From positions 62,001-126,000 of the forward strand of contig NZ_JAFFZM010000011.1 of assembly GCF_017676345.1 (NCBI RefSeq): DNA of 64,000 nucleotides. The letters are read 5' to 3'. The position numbers and the translations under genes are program-made. A model generated the notes under the pieces. The model made no database searches, was not told the origin of the DNA, and saw only the letters and a list, made by a program, of their open reading frames with translations. Origin of the DNA: Streptomyces smyrnaeus. Its GTDB lineage: Bacteria; Actinomycetota; Actinomycetes; Streptomycetales; Streptomycetaceae. Positions 10,845 to 19,591 of this stretch are shown in pieces. Each line of letters starts with the position of its first letter. Position 1 is the first letter of the stretch.

Positions 10845-11070
10845 TGTGGCTTCCCCCGAGTCCCCCGAACGGTGTGTCAGCTGTGTCGGCTACGGGTGAC
10901 AGCATCACCGCCGGGCCCTGCGGAGTGCCAGCCCCTCAAGGGTGAAGGTGGAGTGGGGAGTGCCGGATCCGGGCAGGAGCGCCCCCGTTGTGCGCGTGGG
11001 AGGATGGCTCCACCGGCGGCCTCCCCCACAGCCCCGACAGGTCGGTCAGGAAGGAATGGAGACAGCGGCA

Positions 11071-11922
11071 GTGAGCGACAACCAGAACCTCCTCGCCGAG
11101 CAGCGGCGCGCGCTGATCCTGGAGGAGGTACGGCGACGGGGCGGGGCGCGGGTCAACGAACTGACCCGGAAGCTGTCGGTCTCGGACATGACGGTGCGGC
11201 GCGACCTGGACGCGTTGGCCCGGCAGGGCGCCCTGGAGAAGGTGCACGGCGGCGCGGTGCCGGTCGCGGAGGCGAGCACCCACGAGCCGGGGTTCGAGGC
11301 GAAGTCCTCCCTGGAGCTGAGCGCGAAGGAGGACATCGCGCGTGCGGCGGCCACCATGGCGCAGCCGGGTACCGCGATCGCGCTCTCCGGGGGCACCACG
11401 ACGTTCGCGCTGGCCCGGCAGCTGCTGGACGTACCGAATCTGACGGTGGTCACCAACTCGGTGCGGGTCGCCGATGTCTTCCATTCCGCGCAGCGTTCGG
11501 GTGCCGGGGGCGCCGGGAGCCGTCCGGGTGCGGCGACGGTGGTGCTGACGGGCGGGGTGCGTACCCCCTCGGACTCGCTGGTCGGATCGGTCGCGGACGC
11601 GGCGATCCGTGCGCTGCATTTCGACGCGCTGTTCCTGGGGGTGCACGGCATATCGGTGGAGGCGGGGCTGTCCACACCGAATCTGGCGGAGGCCGAGACG
11701 AACCGGCATTTCGTCGGCTCGGCGCGCCGGGTGATCGTGGTCGCGGACCACACCAAGTGGGGGACGGTGGGGCTGAGTTCGTTCGCTTCCTTGGATCAGG
11801 TGGACGCGCTGGTGACGGACAGCGGGATGCCGCCCGCGGTGCGGGAGGAGATCCGGGAGCGGCTGCCGGAGCTGGTGGTGGCCGGGGAGCAGGACGTCGA
11901 GGGGGCCGCGGGCGCGCTGTGA
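11071..11922 (+). CDS. DeoR-family transcriptional regulator
   Basis: 283 residues. N-terminal winged helix-turn-helix (VNELTRKLSVSDMTVRRDLDAL, about 22-43, followed by LEKVHGGA), then the DeoR sugar-phosphate-sensing domain (ALSGGTTTF, VVTNSVRVAD, LFLGVHGIS, and VVADHTKWG near the end). Such proteins repress carbohydrate genes and are released by a phosphorylated sugar. GTG 11071 is chosen because TGGAG lies nine bases before it; the ATG at 11056 has its purine tract almost touching it. The effector and targets cannot be read from the context. Confidence 0.9.
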   Translation: MSDNQNLLAEQRRALILEEVRRRGGARVNELTRKLSVSDMTVRRDLDALARQGALEKVHGGAVPVAEASTHEPGFEAKSSLELSAKEDIARAAATMAQPGTAIALSGGTTTFALARQLLDVPNLTVVTNSVRVADVFHSAQRSGAGGAGSRPGAATVVLTGGVRTPSDSLVGSVADAAIRALHFDALFLGVHGISVEAGLSTPNLAEAETNRHFVGSARRVIVVADHTKWGTVGLSSFASLDQVDALVTDSGMPPAVREEIRERLPELVVAGEQDVEGAAGAL

Positions 11923-11944
11923 CGGCGGGACCCGCTCCGGCTGC

Positions 11945-11977
11945 CCGCGGCCGTGCTGTCCGGCCGCCCGGCCGCGG
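11945..11977. terminator. Possible hairpin terminator after deoR-like gene
   Basis: Nine-bp perfect stem CCGCGGCCG with its complement and a 15-nt loop, 23 bp after the DeoR stop. The long loop and extreme GC content make it a weak call. Confidence 0.4.
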
Positions 11978-12030
11978 CTAGGGTGGTGGGGCTCCGCACG
12001 TCCGTTCGCGTACCGCTGGGGGTCGTTCGT

Positions 12031-12519
12031 ATGGCACGTCAACTGTCGGCACGGCAACTGCACCCCGTCGAGCTGGACTTCGCCGACACCGCACCGCTGC
12101 GGCTGCCCTTCACCGCAGACCTGGGGGTTGCGCCCGAACGCGTGTACACGGCGCTGGCCGACGAGTTGGAGGCATGGCCGCGCTGGTTCACGGCGGTCAC
12201 CGAGGTGCGGCCGACCGCCGGCGGCAAGGGCCGGGAGGTCCGGTTGAAGGGCGGGGGCTTCTTCGACGAGACGGTGCTGGCGGCGCATCCTGGCGAGCGG
12301 TACACCTACCGGATCGACCGCACCAACGCGCCCGGCATCCGCGCGATGCTGGAGGACTGGAACCTGGCCCCCTCACCGGCCGGCGGCACCCGGGTGCGCT
12401 GGACGATGGCCGTGGCGGGCACCCCGGCGCTGCGGGCCGTGCTGCGGCTGGGCAGGCCCGGGCTCGGCGCCTCGTTCCGGGACGCCATGCGCAAGCTGGA
12501 GCACAGGCTGCGCCCCTGA
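12031..12519 (+). CDS. SRPBCC (START-like) family protein
   Basis: 162 residues starting at an ATG with GGGGG nine bases upstream. The pattern fits the polyketide cyclase/dehydrase-like SRPBCC fold: PFTADLGVAPERVYTALADEL near the N-terminus, W-P-R-W-F at about 50, a central sheet ending in VRWTMAVAGTPAL, and a C-terminal helix (FRDAMRKLEHRL). Such proteins form a hydrophobic pocket and bind or act on small molecules; the ligand is unknown. A -10-like TAGGGT at 11979 may drive it. Confidence 0.75.
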   Translation: MARQLSARQLHPVELDFADTAPLRLPFTADLGVAPERVYTALADELEAWPRWFTAVTEVRPTAGGKGREVRLKGGGFFDETVLAAHPGERYTYRIDRTNAPGIRAMLEDWNLAPSPAGGTRVRWTMAVAGTPALRAVLRLGRPGLGASFRDAMRKLEHRLRP

Positions 12520-12564
12520 GCGACGGCCGGCAGCGTGATGGCGGAGGCCGTCTGCGCAGCGTGC

Positions 12565-13758
12565 CTAGCGGTGCTCCGTCCACGCGCCGGTGGCCAGGAA
12601 CCGCTCCAGGGTGCGTACATAGGGACCGATGTCCAGCCCCTGCTCGGCGAGCCAGACGTCCGAGTAGTACTTGTCCAGATACCTCTCACCCGGGTCGCAC
12701 AGCAGGGTGACGACGCTGCCCTGTTCGCCCGCCGCCAGCATCTCGGCGACGATCCGCAGGCTGCTCCACAGTCCGGTGCCGGTGGAGCCGCCCGCCTTGC
12801 GCCCCAGCACCCGGTCGAGGGTGCGTACGGCAGCCACGCTGGCGGCGTCCGGGACCTTCATCATGCGGTCGATGGCACCGGGCACGAAGCTGGGCTCCAT
12901 ACGGGGCCGCCCGATGCCCTCGATACGGGACCCGGTCGCGCTGGTGGCCTCCGGGTCGCCGCGCGTCCAGCCCTCGAAGAAGCAGGAGTTCTCCGGATCG
13001 GGGACGCATACGCGGGTGTCGTACTGCATGTAGCGGATGTAGCGCGCGAAGGTCGCCGAGGTGCCGCCGGTGCCCGCGGTGGCCACGATCCAGGCGGGCT
13101 CCGGGTGGCGCTCGCGGCTCAACTGCCCGTAGACGCTCTCGGCGATGTTGTTGTTCCCGCGCCAGTCGGTGGCCCGCTCGGCGTAGGTGAACTGGTCCAT
13201 GAAGTGTCCGCCGCTCTCGGCGGCGAGCCGGGCGGAGACCTCGTAGACGGTGCGCGGATCGTCCACCAGATGGCAGGTGCCGCCCTGGAACTCGATCAGC
13301 CGGGTCTTCTCGCTGCTCGTCGTGCGGGGCATCACCGCGATGAACGGCACTCCGATCAGCTTGGCGAAGTACGCCTCGCTCAGCGCGGTGGAACCGCTGG
13401 ACGCCTCGATGACGGGACGGCCGGGGCGGATCCAGCCGTTGCACAGCGCGTAGAGGAACAGCGAGCGCGCCAGGCGGTGTTTGAGGCTTCCGGTCGGGTG
13501 GGTCGACTCGTCCTTGAGGTACAGGTCGATACCCCACTCCTCAGGGAGTGGGAAGGCGAGCAGATGGGTGTCGGCGCTGCGTCCGCTCTCGGCGCGCACC
13601 TTGCGTACCGCCTCCTTCAGCCAGCCTCGCTGGTCCGGATCGCTGCGGTCGACGTCCTGGGTGGGCAGGTCGGCGACGGGAGGGGCGGGTTCGGTGGCGC
13701 TCACGAGGCCGATCATAGAGGGGGGCCGGTAGACAGGCGCGGACGTGGGCATGCTCAC
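12565..13758 (-). CDS. PLP-dependent cysteine synthase-family enzyme, Cds1-like
   Basis: 397 residues of the fold-type II PLP family. The Schiff-base lysine is in [10 protein letters not shown] (near residue 90), followed by [19 protein letters not shown] and the phosphate-binding [14 protein letters not shown]. The overall pattern, with a long N-terminal extension and the C-terminal DKYYSDVWL, resembles the mycobacterial L-cysteine desulfhydrase Cds1 more than biosynthetic CysK/CysM, so it may break cysteine down to sulfide, ammonia and pyruvate. The start is unsure: GTG 13758 and ATG 13752 both lack a ribosome site. Confidence 0.8.
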   Translation of the reverse strand: MSMPTSAPVYRPPSMIGLVSATEPAPPVADLPTQDVDRSDPDQRGWLKEAVRKVRAESGRSADTHLLAFPLPEEWGIDLYLKDESTHPTGSLKHRLARSLFLYALCNGWIRPGRPVIEASSGSTALSEAYFAKLIGVPFIAVMPRTTSSEKTRLIEFQGGTCHLVDDPRTVYEVSARLAAESGGHFMDQFTYAERATDWRGNNNIAESVYGQLSRERHPEPAWIVATAGTGGTSATFARYIRYMQYDTRVCVPDPENSCFFEGWTRGDPEATSATGSRIEGIGRPRMEPSFVPGAIDRMMKVPDAASVAAVRTLDRVLGRKAGGSTGTGLWSSLRIVAEMLAAGEQGSVVTLLCDPGERYLDKYYSDVWLAEQGLDIGPYVRTLERFLATGAWTEHR

Positions 13759-13842
13759 GGCGAGGGGTGGAGTTTCTCCGGGTGTACGGACACCGCTCGG
13801 GGGTACCCCTGCTTGGCAGAATCCGGTGGGAGGCGGTGTGTA

Positions 13843-14154
13843 GTGGCGGAGCCGGAGTTCGACGCGACTGGGGTTGGGATCAGCCGGATGCTTCGCTCAC
13901 TCACCCGGGCCGGCCATGTGCTGGTGCGGGACGGCGAGCTGGTGTTGCTGACCAGCTACGGCAGTGAGATCGACAGCGCGCCGGTCGACGAGGTGCGGGT
14001 CAGCGGCTACGGGCTGCGGGACCAGGCGCTGGCGACCTTGCGGGGCAGAAGTTATCTGCTGCGGTTCGGCCTGGGCCATCGGGAGGAGCTGCTGTCGGCC
14101 GTGCGTACGGCACGGGCGAAGGCCGCCGCCGAGCGCGGCGTACTCGGCAGATGA
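13843..14154 (+). CDS. Small conserved-looking protein of unknown function
   Basis: 103 residues from a GTG at 13843 with GGGAGG nine bases upstream, a good ribosome site that decides the start. The sequence contains [20 protein letters not shown] and a C-terminal basic helix ([12 protein letters not shown]). It looks like a compact alpha+beta domain without membrane segments. I do not recognise the family. It is divergent from the Cds1-like gene and precedes the RsbW-like gene by 141 bp. Confidence 0.7.
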   Translation: MAEPEFDATGVGISRMLRSLTRAGHVLVRDGELVLLTSYGSEIDSAPVDEVRVSGYGLRDQALATLRGRSYLLRFGLGHREELLSAVRTARAKAAAERGVLGR

Positions 14155-14295
14155 CCAGGCACCGGCTCACTGTGTGACTGAATCGTCGCTGAGCGTTTGC
14201 ACCTCCGCTCGTCCGCTCTCATCCTGGCTCTGTAGCGCACGTCACATGTGATCCGTCCCCGCCCCCGGGCGGCCCCTCGTGAGGGAGTCACAGTC

Positions 14296-14919
14296 GTGAT
14301 CAGTCCACCGAGCAGCACGAGCAAACACACCACCCCGGCGCGGCACTGTGCCGTGGAGTTCCAGGCGCTGCCCTCGCGCATAGGCCAGGTGCGCAGGATC
14401 GTCTCCGCACAGCTGCGGTACTGGCGCCTGGACGCCCTCATCGACGCCACCGCCCTCGGGCTGACCGAGCTGCTGGCCAACGTGCATCGGCACGCCGAGC
14501 CCGAGGGGCGAAGCGACGCGGACGGCCCGGCGCCCGCCGACAAGCACTGCACCGTGGAACTCTCCTACATGTGGAACCGGCTCACGGTCTCGGTGCGCGA
14601 CCACGACCCCCGGCTGCCGCAGGTGCGCGGCTCCGCGTCCCGTGAGCCGCTGTCCACCAGCGGGCGCGGTCTGGCGCTGGTGGCCTCCATCAGCGAGAGC
14701 TGGGGCATGCGCGCCCAGACCGACGGCTCCGGGAAGATCGTCTGGTTCTCCCTCCCCGCCCCCGCACCGGATACGGCGGACCGGCGCAAGGGCCAGGACC
14801 GGGGCCAGGGCCGAGGCCGGGACCGGGAGGGCGGCACGGCACGCGAGACGCCGCCGGGTTCCACTCCTCCCGCCCCCGTACCGCCCCCTGCCGAGGTGGA
14901 GCCGGCCGCAGCGGGCTGA
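14296..14919 (+). CDS. RsbW-like histidine-kinase-fold ATP-binding protein
   Basis: 207 residues. HATPase motifs are present: N box TELLANVHRHA (about 55-65), G1-like VSVRDHDP, and G2 SGRGLALVASIS. There is no phospho-acceptor or sensor domain, which fits the stand-alone anti-sigma/serine kinase-like ATPases that are numerous in Streptomyces and bind sigma factors or anti-sigma antagonists. After the domain comes a low-complexity tail rich in Arg, Gly and Pro. GTG 14296 is preferred over GTG 14248 because GAGGGAG lies eight bases before it. No partner gene is adjacent. Confidence 0.8.
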   Translation: MISPPSSTSKHTTPARHCAVEFQALPSRIGQVRRIVSAQLRYWRLDALIDATALGLTELLANVHRHAEPEGRSDADGPAPADKHCTVELSYMWNRLTVSVRDHDPRLPQVRGSASREPLSTSGRGLALVASISESWGMRAQTDGSGKIVWFSLPAPAPDTADRRKGQDRGQGRGRDREGGTARETPPGSTPPAPVPPPAEVEPAAAG

Positions 14920-14947
14920 GGCGGCCTCGACCGCGCCGCCCGAAGGA

Positions 14948-16765
14948 CTACTCGGTGGCGACGGCGCGCAGCACATCGAGGCGGGCCGCCCTGCGGGCCG
15001 GGCACCAGCCGGCCAGCAGACCGGCGACGATCCCGACGAGGGCCACCACGGTCAACTGGAGCAGCGGCAGGCTGAAGACGCTCAGCCCCCTGCTGTCGGT
15101 GGCCCGTACCAGCGCCCAGCCCAGGAACCCGCCGAGTCCGAGCCCGCCGAGCGTGCCGAAGGCGGCGACGAGCACGGACTCCCACCGCACCATGGCCCGC
15201 AGTTGGCTGCGGGTCTGGCCGACCGAACGGAGCAGCCCCAGCTCCCTGGTGCGCTCGTGCACGGCGAGGTTGAGGATGTTGGCGATGCCCAGCAGGGCGA
15301 TGAGGACGGCGAGCCCCAGCAGCGCGTACACGAGGGTGAGCATCATGTCGATGCCGCCGGCCGCGGACTGCGCGTACTCCTCGCGGGTCTGTACGTCCGG
15401 GTTGCCGTAACGGTCGGCCACCCGCTCGACGGCGTCCCGGCCCGCTTCCTGCGATACGCCGTCCTTGAAGGTGACCGACAGCAGGCTGTCGGCGTCCTGC
15501 GTGCGGTGCGGCTCCCACGCCTGGTGGGTGAGGACGTAGTCACCGGTCAGTTCGCTCTGCTCGTAGACGGCGCGGACGGTGAAGCGCTGCTCGGTGCCGT
15601 CGCTGAAGGTGAGCGTCGTGCTGGAGCCGGGCCGCCAGCCGTGGTCGGCGGCCTCGCTCCGTGAGACGGCGATGCCACGGGTGCCCAGACCGGTGAGCGA
15701 GCCGTCGACCTCGCCCAGGTGCATGACGCGGGGCAGCTGGGCCGGCTCGGTGACGGTCAGCTCCTGACCCCTGCCGTCGACGCGGGCCACTCCCTGTCCC
15801 AGGTCGAGCGCGATGTCCACCTCGGGCAGCCGCTGCACGGCAGGCGCCAGCTCGGGGCTCAGGCCGCTGCCGCCGGCACCGAACCCGGGGTGCTGACCGC
15901 GAGGTCCCCGGCGAAGTTGCGGCTGACCGTCTCGTCCGTCGTCGCCTTCAGCGAGGAGGCCAGGCACACCGCGATCCCGACTCCGAGCGACAGCAGCAAG
16001 GAGAGGGCGCTGATGACCAGCGGGCCCTCTGAAAGGGGAATCCGAGTGCGCGCAGCAGCGCGTTCTCACGGGTGCGCTGAGCGACGACGATGGCGAAGGT
16101 GTTGTGGATCGAGAAGACGGCGACCAGCAGCGCGATACCGGAGAAGACGAGCAGCAGGCTGGTGAAGAGGGTCAGGAACTGGCCGGAGACGTTCTCGGAG
16201 TTCTCCTCGGCCGCCTCCTGGCCCGTGACGGCCTCGATTCCCTCGGGCAGCGCCGCCTCCAGCCGCTCGGCGAGCTGCCGCTGGCTGGTGCCGTCCTCGG
16301 CACGCACCCGGATGGAGGTGGCGGTGCCCGGTTCGGGCATCAGATGTCGCTCCGCGTCCGCGCGGGTCAGTCCGGTGAAGGTGGCCTGCCCCATGCCGCT
16401 CTCCCCGCCGAAGGTGACCAGGCCGACGATCTTCACCCGCAGGGGGTCGGGGGGTGCGCAGGGTCGTAACGTCGCCGATTTCGAGCTTGCCGGAGGCGGC
16501 GGCGCCCTCGTTGACCACGACCTCCAGGGGCGCGGGGCGCACGGCCCCGGGAGAGCGCGTAGGGGTTGAGTTGCTTGTCGCCGATCCAGTTGCCTGCGGT
16601 GGTGGGCGGACCCTGCCCGCCGACGGGTTCGCCGTCGGAGCCCACGAGCTGTCCGGCGCCCTCGACGCTGGGTTCGGCCGCTGCGACGCCGGAGGTGCCG
16701 CGGCTGCGCGTGCGGGAGCTGCCACCGGTGCGTGCGGGGACAGAGTGCTCGGTGCTCGTCGGGCT
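14948..16765 (-). pseudogene. FtsX-type ABC transporter permease, degraded
   Basis: Remnant of a permease of about 850 residues with two FtsX domains. Recognisable blocks occur in order but in different frames: periplasmic segment (EGAGQLVGSDGEPVGG, frame around 16433-16768), its continuation (EVVVNEGAAASGKLEIGD), then KIVGLVTFGGES to TRENALLRALG, then GPLVISALSLLLSLGVG and TTDETVSRNFAGDL, then the intact last 340 codons ending RLDVLRAVATE. Frame changes lie near 16545, 16445, 16035 and 15890 (the last fits a one-base loss). TM1 and about 200 residues in the middle are missing. The product could not be made; sequencing error alone would not explain the internal deletions. Confidence 0.8.
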
Positions 16766-17290
16766 CATCGGGCCGCCCGGCGAGCGCCCTGGCCACGGCG
16801 ACGCTCCCCCAGTGCCTCAAGGGCCTGGGGGCACCCCCAGCTGCTGGCCGCCGGAGAGCTCGCCGGGCCGGTGGTGCAGCCGGTCGCCGAGCCCGACGAC
16901 ATCGATGAGGGCCTCGGTCCACTCCGGGTCGGGGCGGGAGCCGGCCAGGTCCTGCGGGAGGGTGATGTTCTCGGCGACGGTGAGGGTCGGCAGCAGGTTG
17001 AACGACTGGAAGACGAAGCCGACGCGCTCCCGGCGCAGCAGGGTGAGCTTCTTGTCGCTGAGGGAGCCCAGTTCGGTGCCGCCGATGTAGGCCTGCCCAA
17101 AGGTGAGGGTGTCCAGCCCGGCGGCGCAGTGCATGAGGGTGGACTTGCCGGAGCCGGAGGGGCCCATGATGGCTGTGAAGCGGCCCGTCCCGAAGCCGAG
17201 CGTCGCGCCGTCGAGTGCGCGGACCTCCGCGTCACCGCTGCCGTAGACCTTCACGGCAGCGGTGACGCGTGCGGCAAAGGTGCCGCTCAC
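16766..17290 (-). pseudogene. ABC transporter ATPase (MacB/LolD type), truncated and interrupted
   Basis: Starts at a GTG overlapping the upstream stop by 4 bp (GTGA). Walker A GPSGSGKST, Q-loop FQSFNLLPTLTVAENI and signature GELSGGQQ are intact. Then a 35-bp repeat (16805-16839) shifts the frame; reading past it gives RVAVARALAGRP. Immediately after, near 16766, the sequence jumps into the permease: Walker B, the H-loop and the whole C-terminus are deleted. An ATPase without Walker B cannot hydrolyse ATP, so the operon is dead. Confidence 0.85.
16805..16839. repeat. Small GC-rich repeat inserted in the ABC ATPase
   Basis: 35-bp segment beginning TCCCCCAGTGCC and ending GGCACCCCCA, with internal complementary C5 and G5 runs that can fold. 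It has the look of the short C/G-run repeats scattered in Streptomyces genomes. Removing exactly these bases joins the ABC signature GGQQ in frame to RVAVARALAGRP, so it reads as an insertion rather than native sequence. Confidence 0.65.
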
Positions 17291-17601
17291 CGCTTGCCGC
17301 CCGTGGGCCCGCCGTGCCGCTCGCGGGTGCTCTCGTGCAGTACGGAGACGCGGCGCCAGTACTCGTCCTCGTCGATCTCGCCCTGGGCGAAGCGCCGGTC
17401 GAGCAGGTCGAGCGGGCTGCCGGTGCCGTCCTGTGCCGGGTGCGGCTGCGCTCCCCAGGCGGCGCGGGCGCCGCGGTGGCCGCGCCGGACGGTGCGCAGC
17501 AGGAAGACGCCGCCGGCGATGACGGCGGCCCAGATGAGCGGGAAGAACAGGATCCAGGGTCCCGGGCCCCCGTCGTTGTGCCATTGCGCCAGAGTCTGCA
17601 C
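17287..17601 (-). CDS. SHOCT-domain membrane protein
   Basis: 104 residues from GTG 17601, with GAGGAG nine bases upstream; the longer open frame upstream lacks coding character. One transmembrane helix (WILFFPLIWAAVIAGGVFLL, about 13-32), a basic stretch, then a C-terminal SHOCT motif (DLLDRRFAQGEIDEDEYWRR). SHOCT proteins are short oligomerisation-type partners often found with transporters. It is the first gene of the operon and its TGA overlaps the GTG of the broken ATPase by 4 bp, so its partner transporter is lost. Confidence 0.8.
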   Translation of the reverse strand: MQTLAQWHNDGGPGPWILFFPLIWAAVIAGGVFLLRTVRRGHRGARAAWGAQPHPAQDGTGSPLDLLDRRFAQGEIDEDEYWRRVSVLHESTRERHGGPTGGKR

Positions 17602-17613
17602 GGCCCTCAACTC

Positions 17614-17649
17614 CTCGGTAGCGGTCGATGGTGCGTTCTCGCTACCGAG
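17614..17649. promoter_or_regulatory. Inverted repeat upstream of SHOCT-ABC operon
   Basis: Perfect 10-bp arms CTCGGTAGCG and CGCTACCGAG separated by 16 bp, starting 13 bp before the SHOCT start codon. Could be an operator or a leader hairpin. Confidence 0.4.
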
Positions 17650-17698
17650 AGTGCGCGCCGACCGGGGGCCGGGGCGTCGTACGGCCGGCGGCAGTACC

Positions 17699-17718
17699 GG
17701 TACCTCCCGGGGAGTACC
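17699..17718. promoter_or_regulatory. Palindromic box, possible NarL-type regulator site
   Basis: Imperfect palindrome GGTACCTCCCGGGGAGTACC about 100 bp upstream of the SHOCT-ABC operon. A related box (TACTCC-N4-GGAGTA) lies just upstream of the histidine kinase gene at 24420-24435, so both may be sites of the same response regulator (inference). Confidence 0.4.
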
Positions 17719-17773
17719 ACGAGGGGCGCGCGCTGCTCCGCGACGGCTTTGTGCCGCCCGGCGGCGGGGCGGG

Positions 17774-18337
17774 CTACTCCGCCGGGAGAAGCCCGGGCGA
17801 CGCGGGCCGCGGCCCCTGGGACGGCCGTCGGCCGGTCTCGCGGCGCATGCAGACACGGGGCCAGCGGTCCAGCCCCGCCTTGCTCTCCTTGGCGCGGATC
17901 TCCCGCAGCCCGGGCGTCAGTTCGTGCTCCGCGAGGGTGCGGAAGCCCAGGCGCGCGTAGTAGGGCGCGTTCCAGGGGACCTCGGCGAAGGTGGTGAGGG
18001 TGAGCGCGGGCATCCGGTCGGCGGCCGCCCGCGAGGCCAGGTGGTCCAGGAGGGCTCGCCCGATGCCGCGCCGGGCGCGGTCCGGGTGGACGGAGACCTG
18101 CTCGACGTGCAGGCAGCCGTCGACCGGTTCGGCGAGCGCGTAGGCGGCGGGCGGGCCGTCCTCGACCGCGGCGACCCACAGTCCGCCGGTGTCCGCGAAC
18201 TCGCGCAGGATCTCCAGCGAGGGTGGCTCGTCGTCGGCTATCTCGTCCATGCCGAGGTCGCGGAACCACCGGCCCGCTGCCCGCTCGATCTCCTGGAGTC
18301 TGTCGAGTTCGCGGGCGGTCCCCGCTCGGATGCGCAT
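17774..18337 (-). CDS. GNAT-family N-acetyltransferase
   Basis: 187 residues from ATG 18337, with GGGAGG eight bases upstream. Typical GNAT features: LWVAAVEDGPPAAYAL strand pair, the acetyl-CoA binding VEQVSVHPDRARRGIGRALL (Q/RxxGxG/A form RRGIGR), and the late NAPYYARLGF motif. Acetyl-group transfer from acetyl-CoA to an unknown amine. It follows the ROK regulator by 4 bp, so the two are cotranscribed. Confidence 0.9.
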   Translation of the reverse strand: MRIRAGTARELDRLQEIERAAGRWFRDLGMDEIADDEPPSLEILREFADTGGLWVAAVEDGPPAAYALAEPVDGCLHVEQVSVHPDRARRGIGRALLDHLASRAAADRMPALTLTTFAEVPWNAPYYARLGFRTLAEHELTPGLREIRAKESKAGLDRWPRVCMRRETGRRPSQGPRPASPGLLPAE

Positions 18338-18341
18338 GGGG

Positions 18342-19574
18342 CTATCCTCCCAGCGTCCCGATCGGGTCATCGAGTACCGGCTGCCAGGCCAGTTCGGCGG
18401 CGCCGACCAGGGAATTGTGCTCCAGTTCGCTGGGCAGGACGGGCACACTGCCGCTGCGTCCCCACAGGCTGCGGTCCGCGACGACGCCGCGCAGCCGTTC
18501 GCCGTCGGCCTCCACCAGGGCGCGGTGCAGTCCGGCGAGCACGATGCGGTCGGGGTTGAGGATGTTGACGAGGCCGGCGAGGCCCAGCCCGAGCCGGTCG
18601 ATGAGCCGGCCGGCCGCCTCCCGGACGCCGGGGTCGTCGGCGTACCGGGTACGGACCAGTTCCGCGGCCTGCGTCAGCAGGGAGGTGCCGGAGTCGGCCG
18701 TACGCCCGGCGGCGTCGAAGAGCGCCACCGGGTCGGTCTCCACGTCCAGGCAGCCGCGGCTGCCGCAGTGGCAGGGGCGGCCCTCGGGGTCGACGGTCAG
18801 ATGGCCGACCTCCAGGGCGAGGCCCGAACTCCCGGTGTGCAACCGTCCGTCGAGCACCAGCGCGCCACCCACGCCGTGGTGTCCGGTGCCGACGACGAGC
18901 AGATGGCGGGCTCCGCGCCCGGCACCGTGCCGGTGCTCGGCCAGCGCCGCGACGTTGAGGTCGTTGGCGGCGAAGCCGGCGACCGCGGCGCCGTGCACCT
19001 GGTCGGTGACGCCGGTTTCGGCGAGGCAGGCGCGGAAGGTGTCGCGTACCGGGGCGCCCGCCTCCCAGGCGAGGTGCAGCGGGTTGAGCGCGGTGCCTTC
19101 CGGCTCGGCGACGGCCGAGGGCACGGCGAGCCCCGCGCCCACACAGCGCCGCCCGGTGGTGCGCAGCAACTCGGCGCCCACCTCGACGACTTCGCTGATG
19201 ACCTGCGCCGGGTCGGCGTCCACGATGCCGCAGCCGGGGGCGGTGGCGACGATGCGCCCACCGAGGCCGACGAGGGCGGCACGGTAGCCGTCCGCGTGGA
19301 TCTGTGCGGCCAGTGCCACGGGTCCGGCGGGGTCGATGGCGAGCCGGTGGGAGGGGCGGCCCTGGCTGCCGACGGGAGCGGTGGGGTGGGCGTCGACGGT
19401 GATGAGCCCGAGGGCTTCCAGCTCGGCGGCGACAGCTCCGGCGGTGGCGCGGGTCACGCCCAGTTCGGCGGTGAGCACGGCGCGGGTGGGCGCCTGCCCG
19501 GTGTGGACCAGTTCCAGTGCGGGCCCGAGCGCCGAACGCCCTCTGTCCAACCTTGTTGTACGCGTCTGGGTCAC
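18342..19574 (-). CDS. ROK-family transcriptional repressor
   Basis: 410 residues from GTG 19574. N-terminal winged helix (APTRAVLTAELGVTRATAGAV, about 30-50), then a ROK sugar-binding domain with zinc motif CHCGSRGCLDVE (near 255) and GHLTVD. Such proteins repress sugar uptake or catabolic genes and respond to the sugar. It is divergent from an MFS transporter whose likely promoter lies inside this gene's first codons, so one operator could control both. Cotranscribed with the GNAT gene. Confidence 0.9.
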   Translation of the reverse strand: MTQTRTTRLDRGRSALGPALELVHTGQAPTRAVLTAELGVTRATAGAVAAELEALGLITVDAHPTAPVGSQGRPSHRLAIDPAGPVALAAQIHADGYRAALVGLGGRIVATAPGCGIVDADPAQVISEVVEVGAELLRTTGRRCVGAGLAVPSAVAEPEGTALNPLHLAWEAGAPVRDTFRACLAETGVTDQVHGAAVAGFAANDLNVAALAEHRHGAGRGARHLLVVGTGHHGVGGALVLDGRLHTGSSGLALEVGHLTVDPEGRPCHCGSRGCLDVETDPVALFDAAGRTADSGTSLLTQAAELVRTRYADDPGVREAAGRLIDRLGLGLAGLVNILNPDRIVLAGLHRALVEADGERLRGVVADRSLWGRSGSVPVLPSELEHNSLVGAAELAWQPVLDDPIGTLGG

Positions 19575-19585
19575 CCCTCTATTCT
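19556..19585 (+). promoter_or_regulatory. Likely promoter of the MFS gene (leaderless)
   Basis: TTGTAC (19556-19561), 18-bp spacer, TATTCT (19580-19585), then six bases to an in-frame GTG at 19592. The geometry fits a leaderless transcript starting at the GTG. The promoter overlaps the start of the divergent ROK repressor gene. Confidence 0.55.
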
Positions 19586-19591
19586 CTCTTT

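Noticed and set aside
10872-11981. Alternative 369-codon plus-strand frame over the DeoR gene
   Set aside because: Gly/Arg-rich shadow frame; the DeoR frame has all family motifs.
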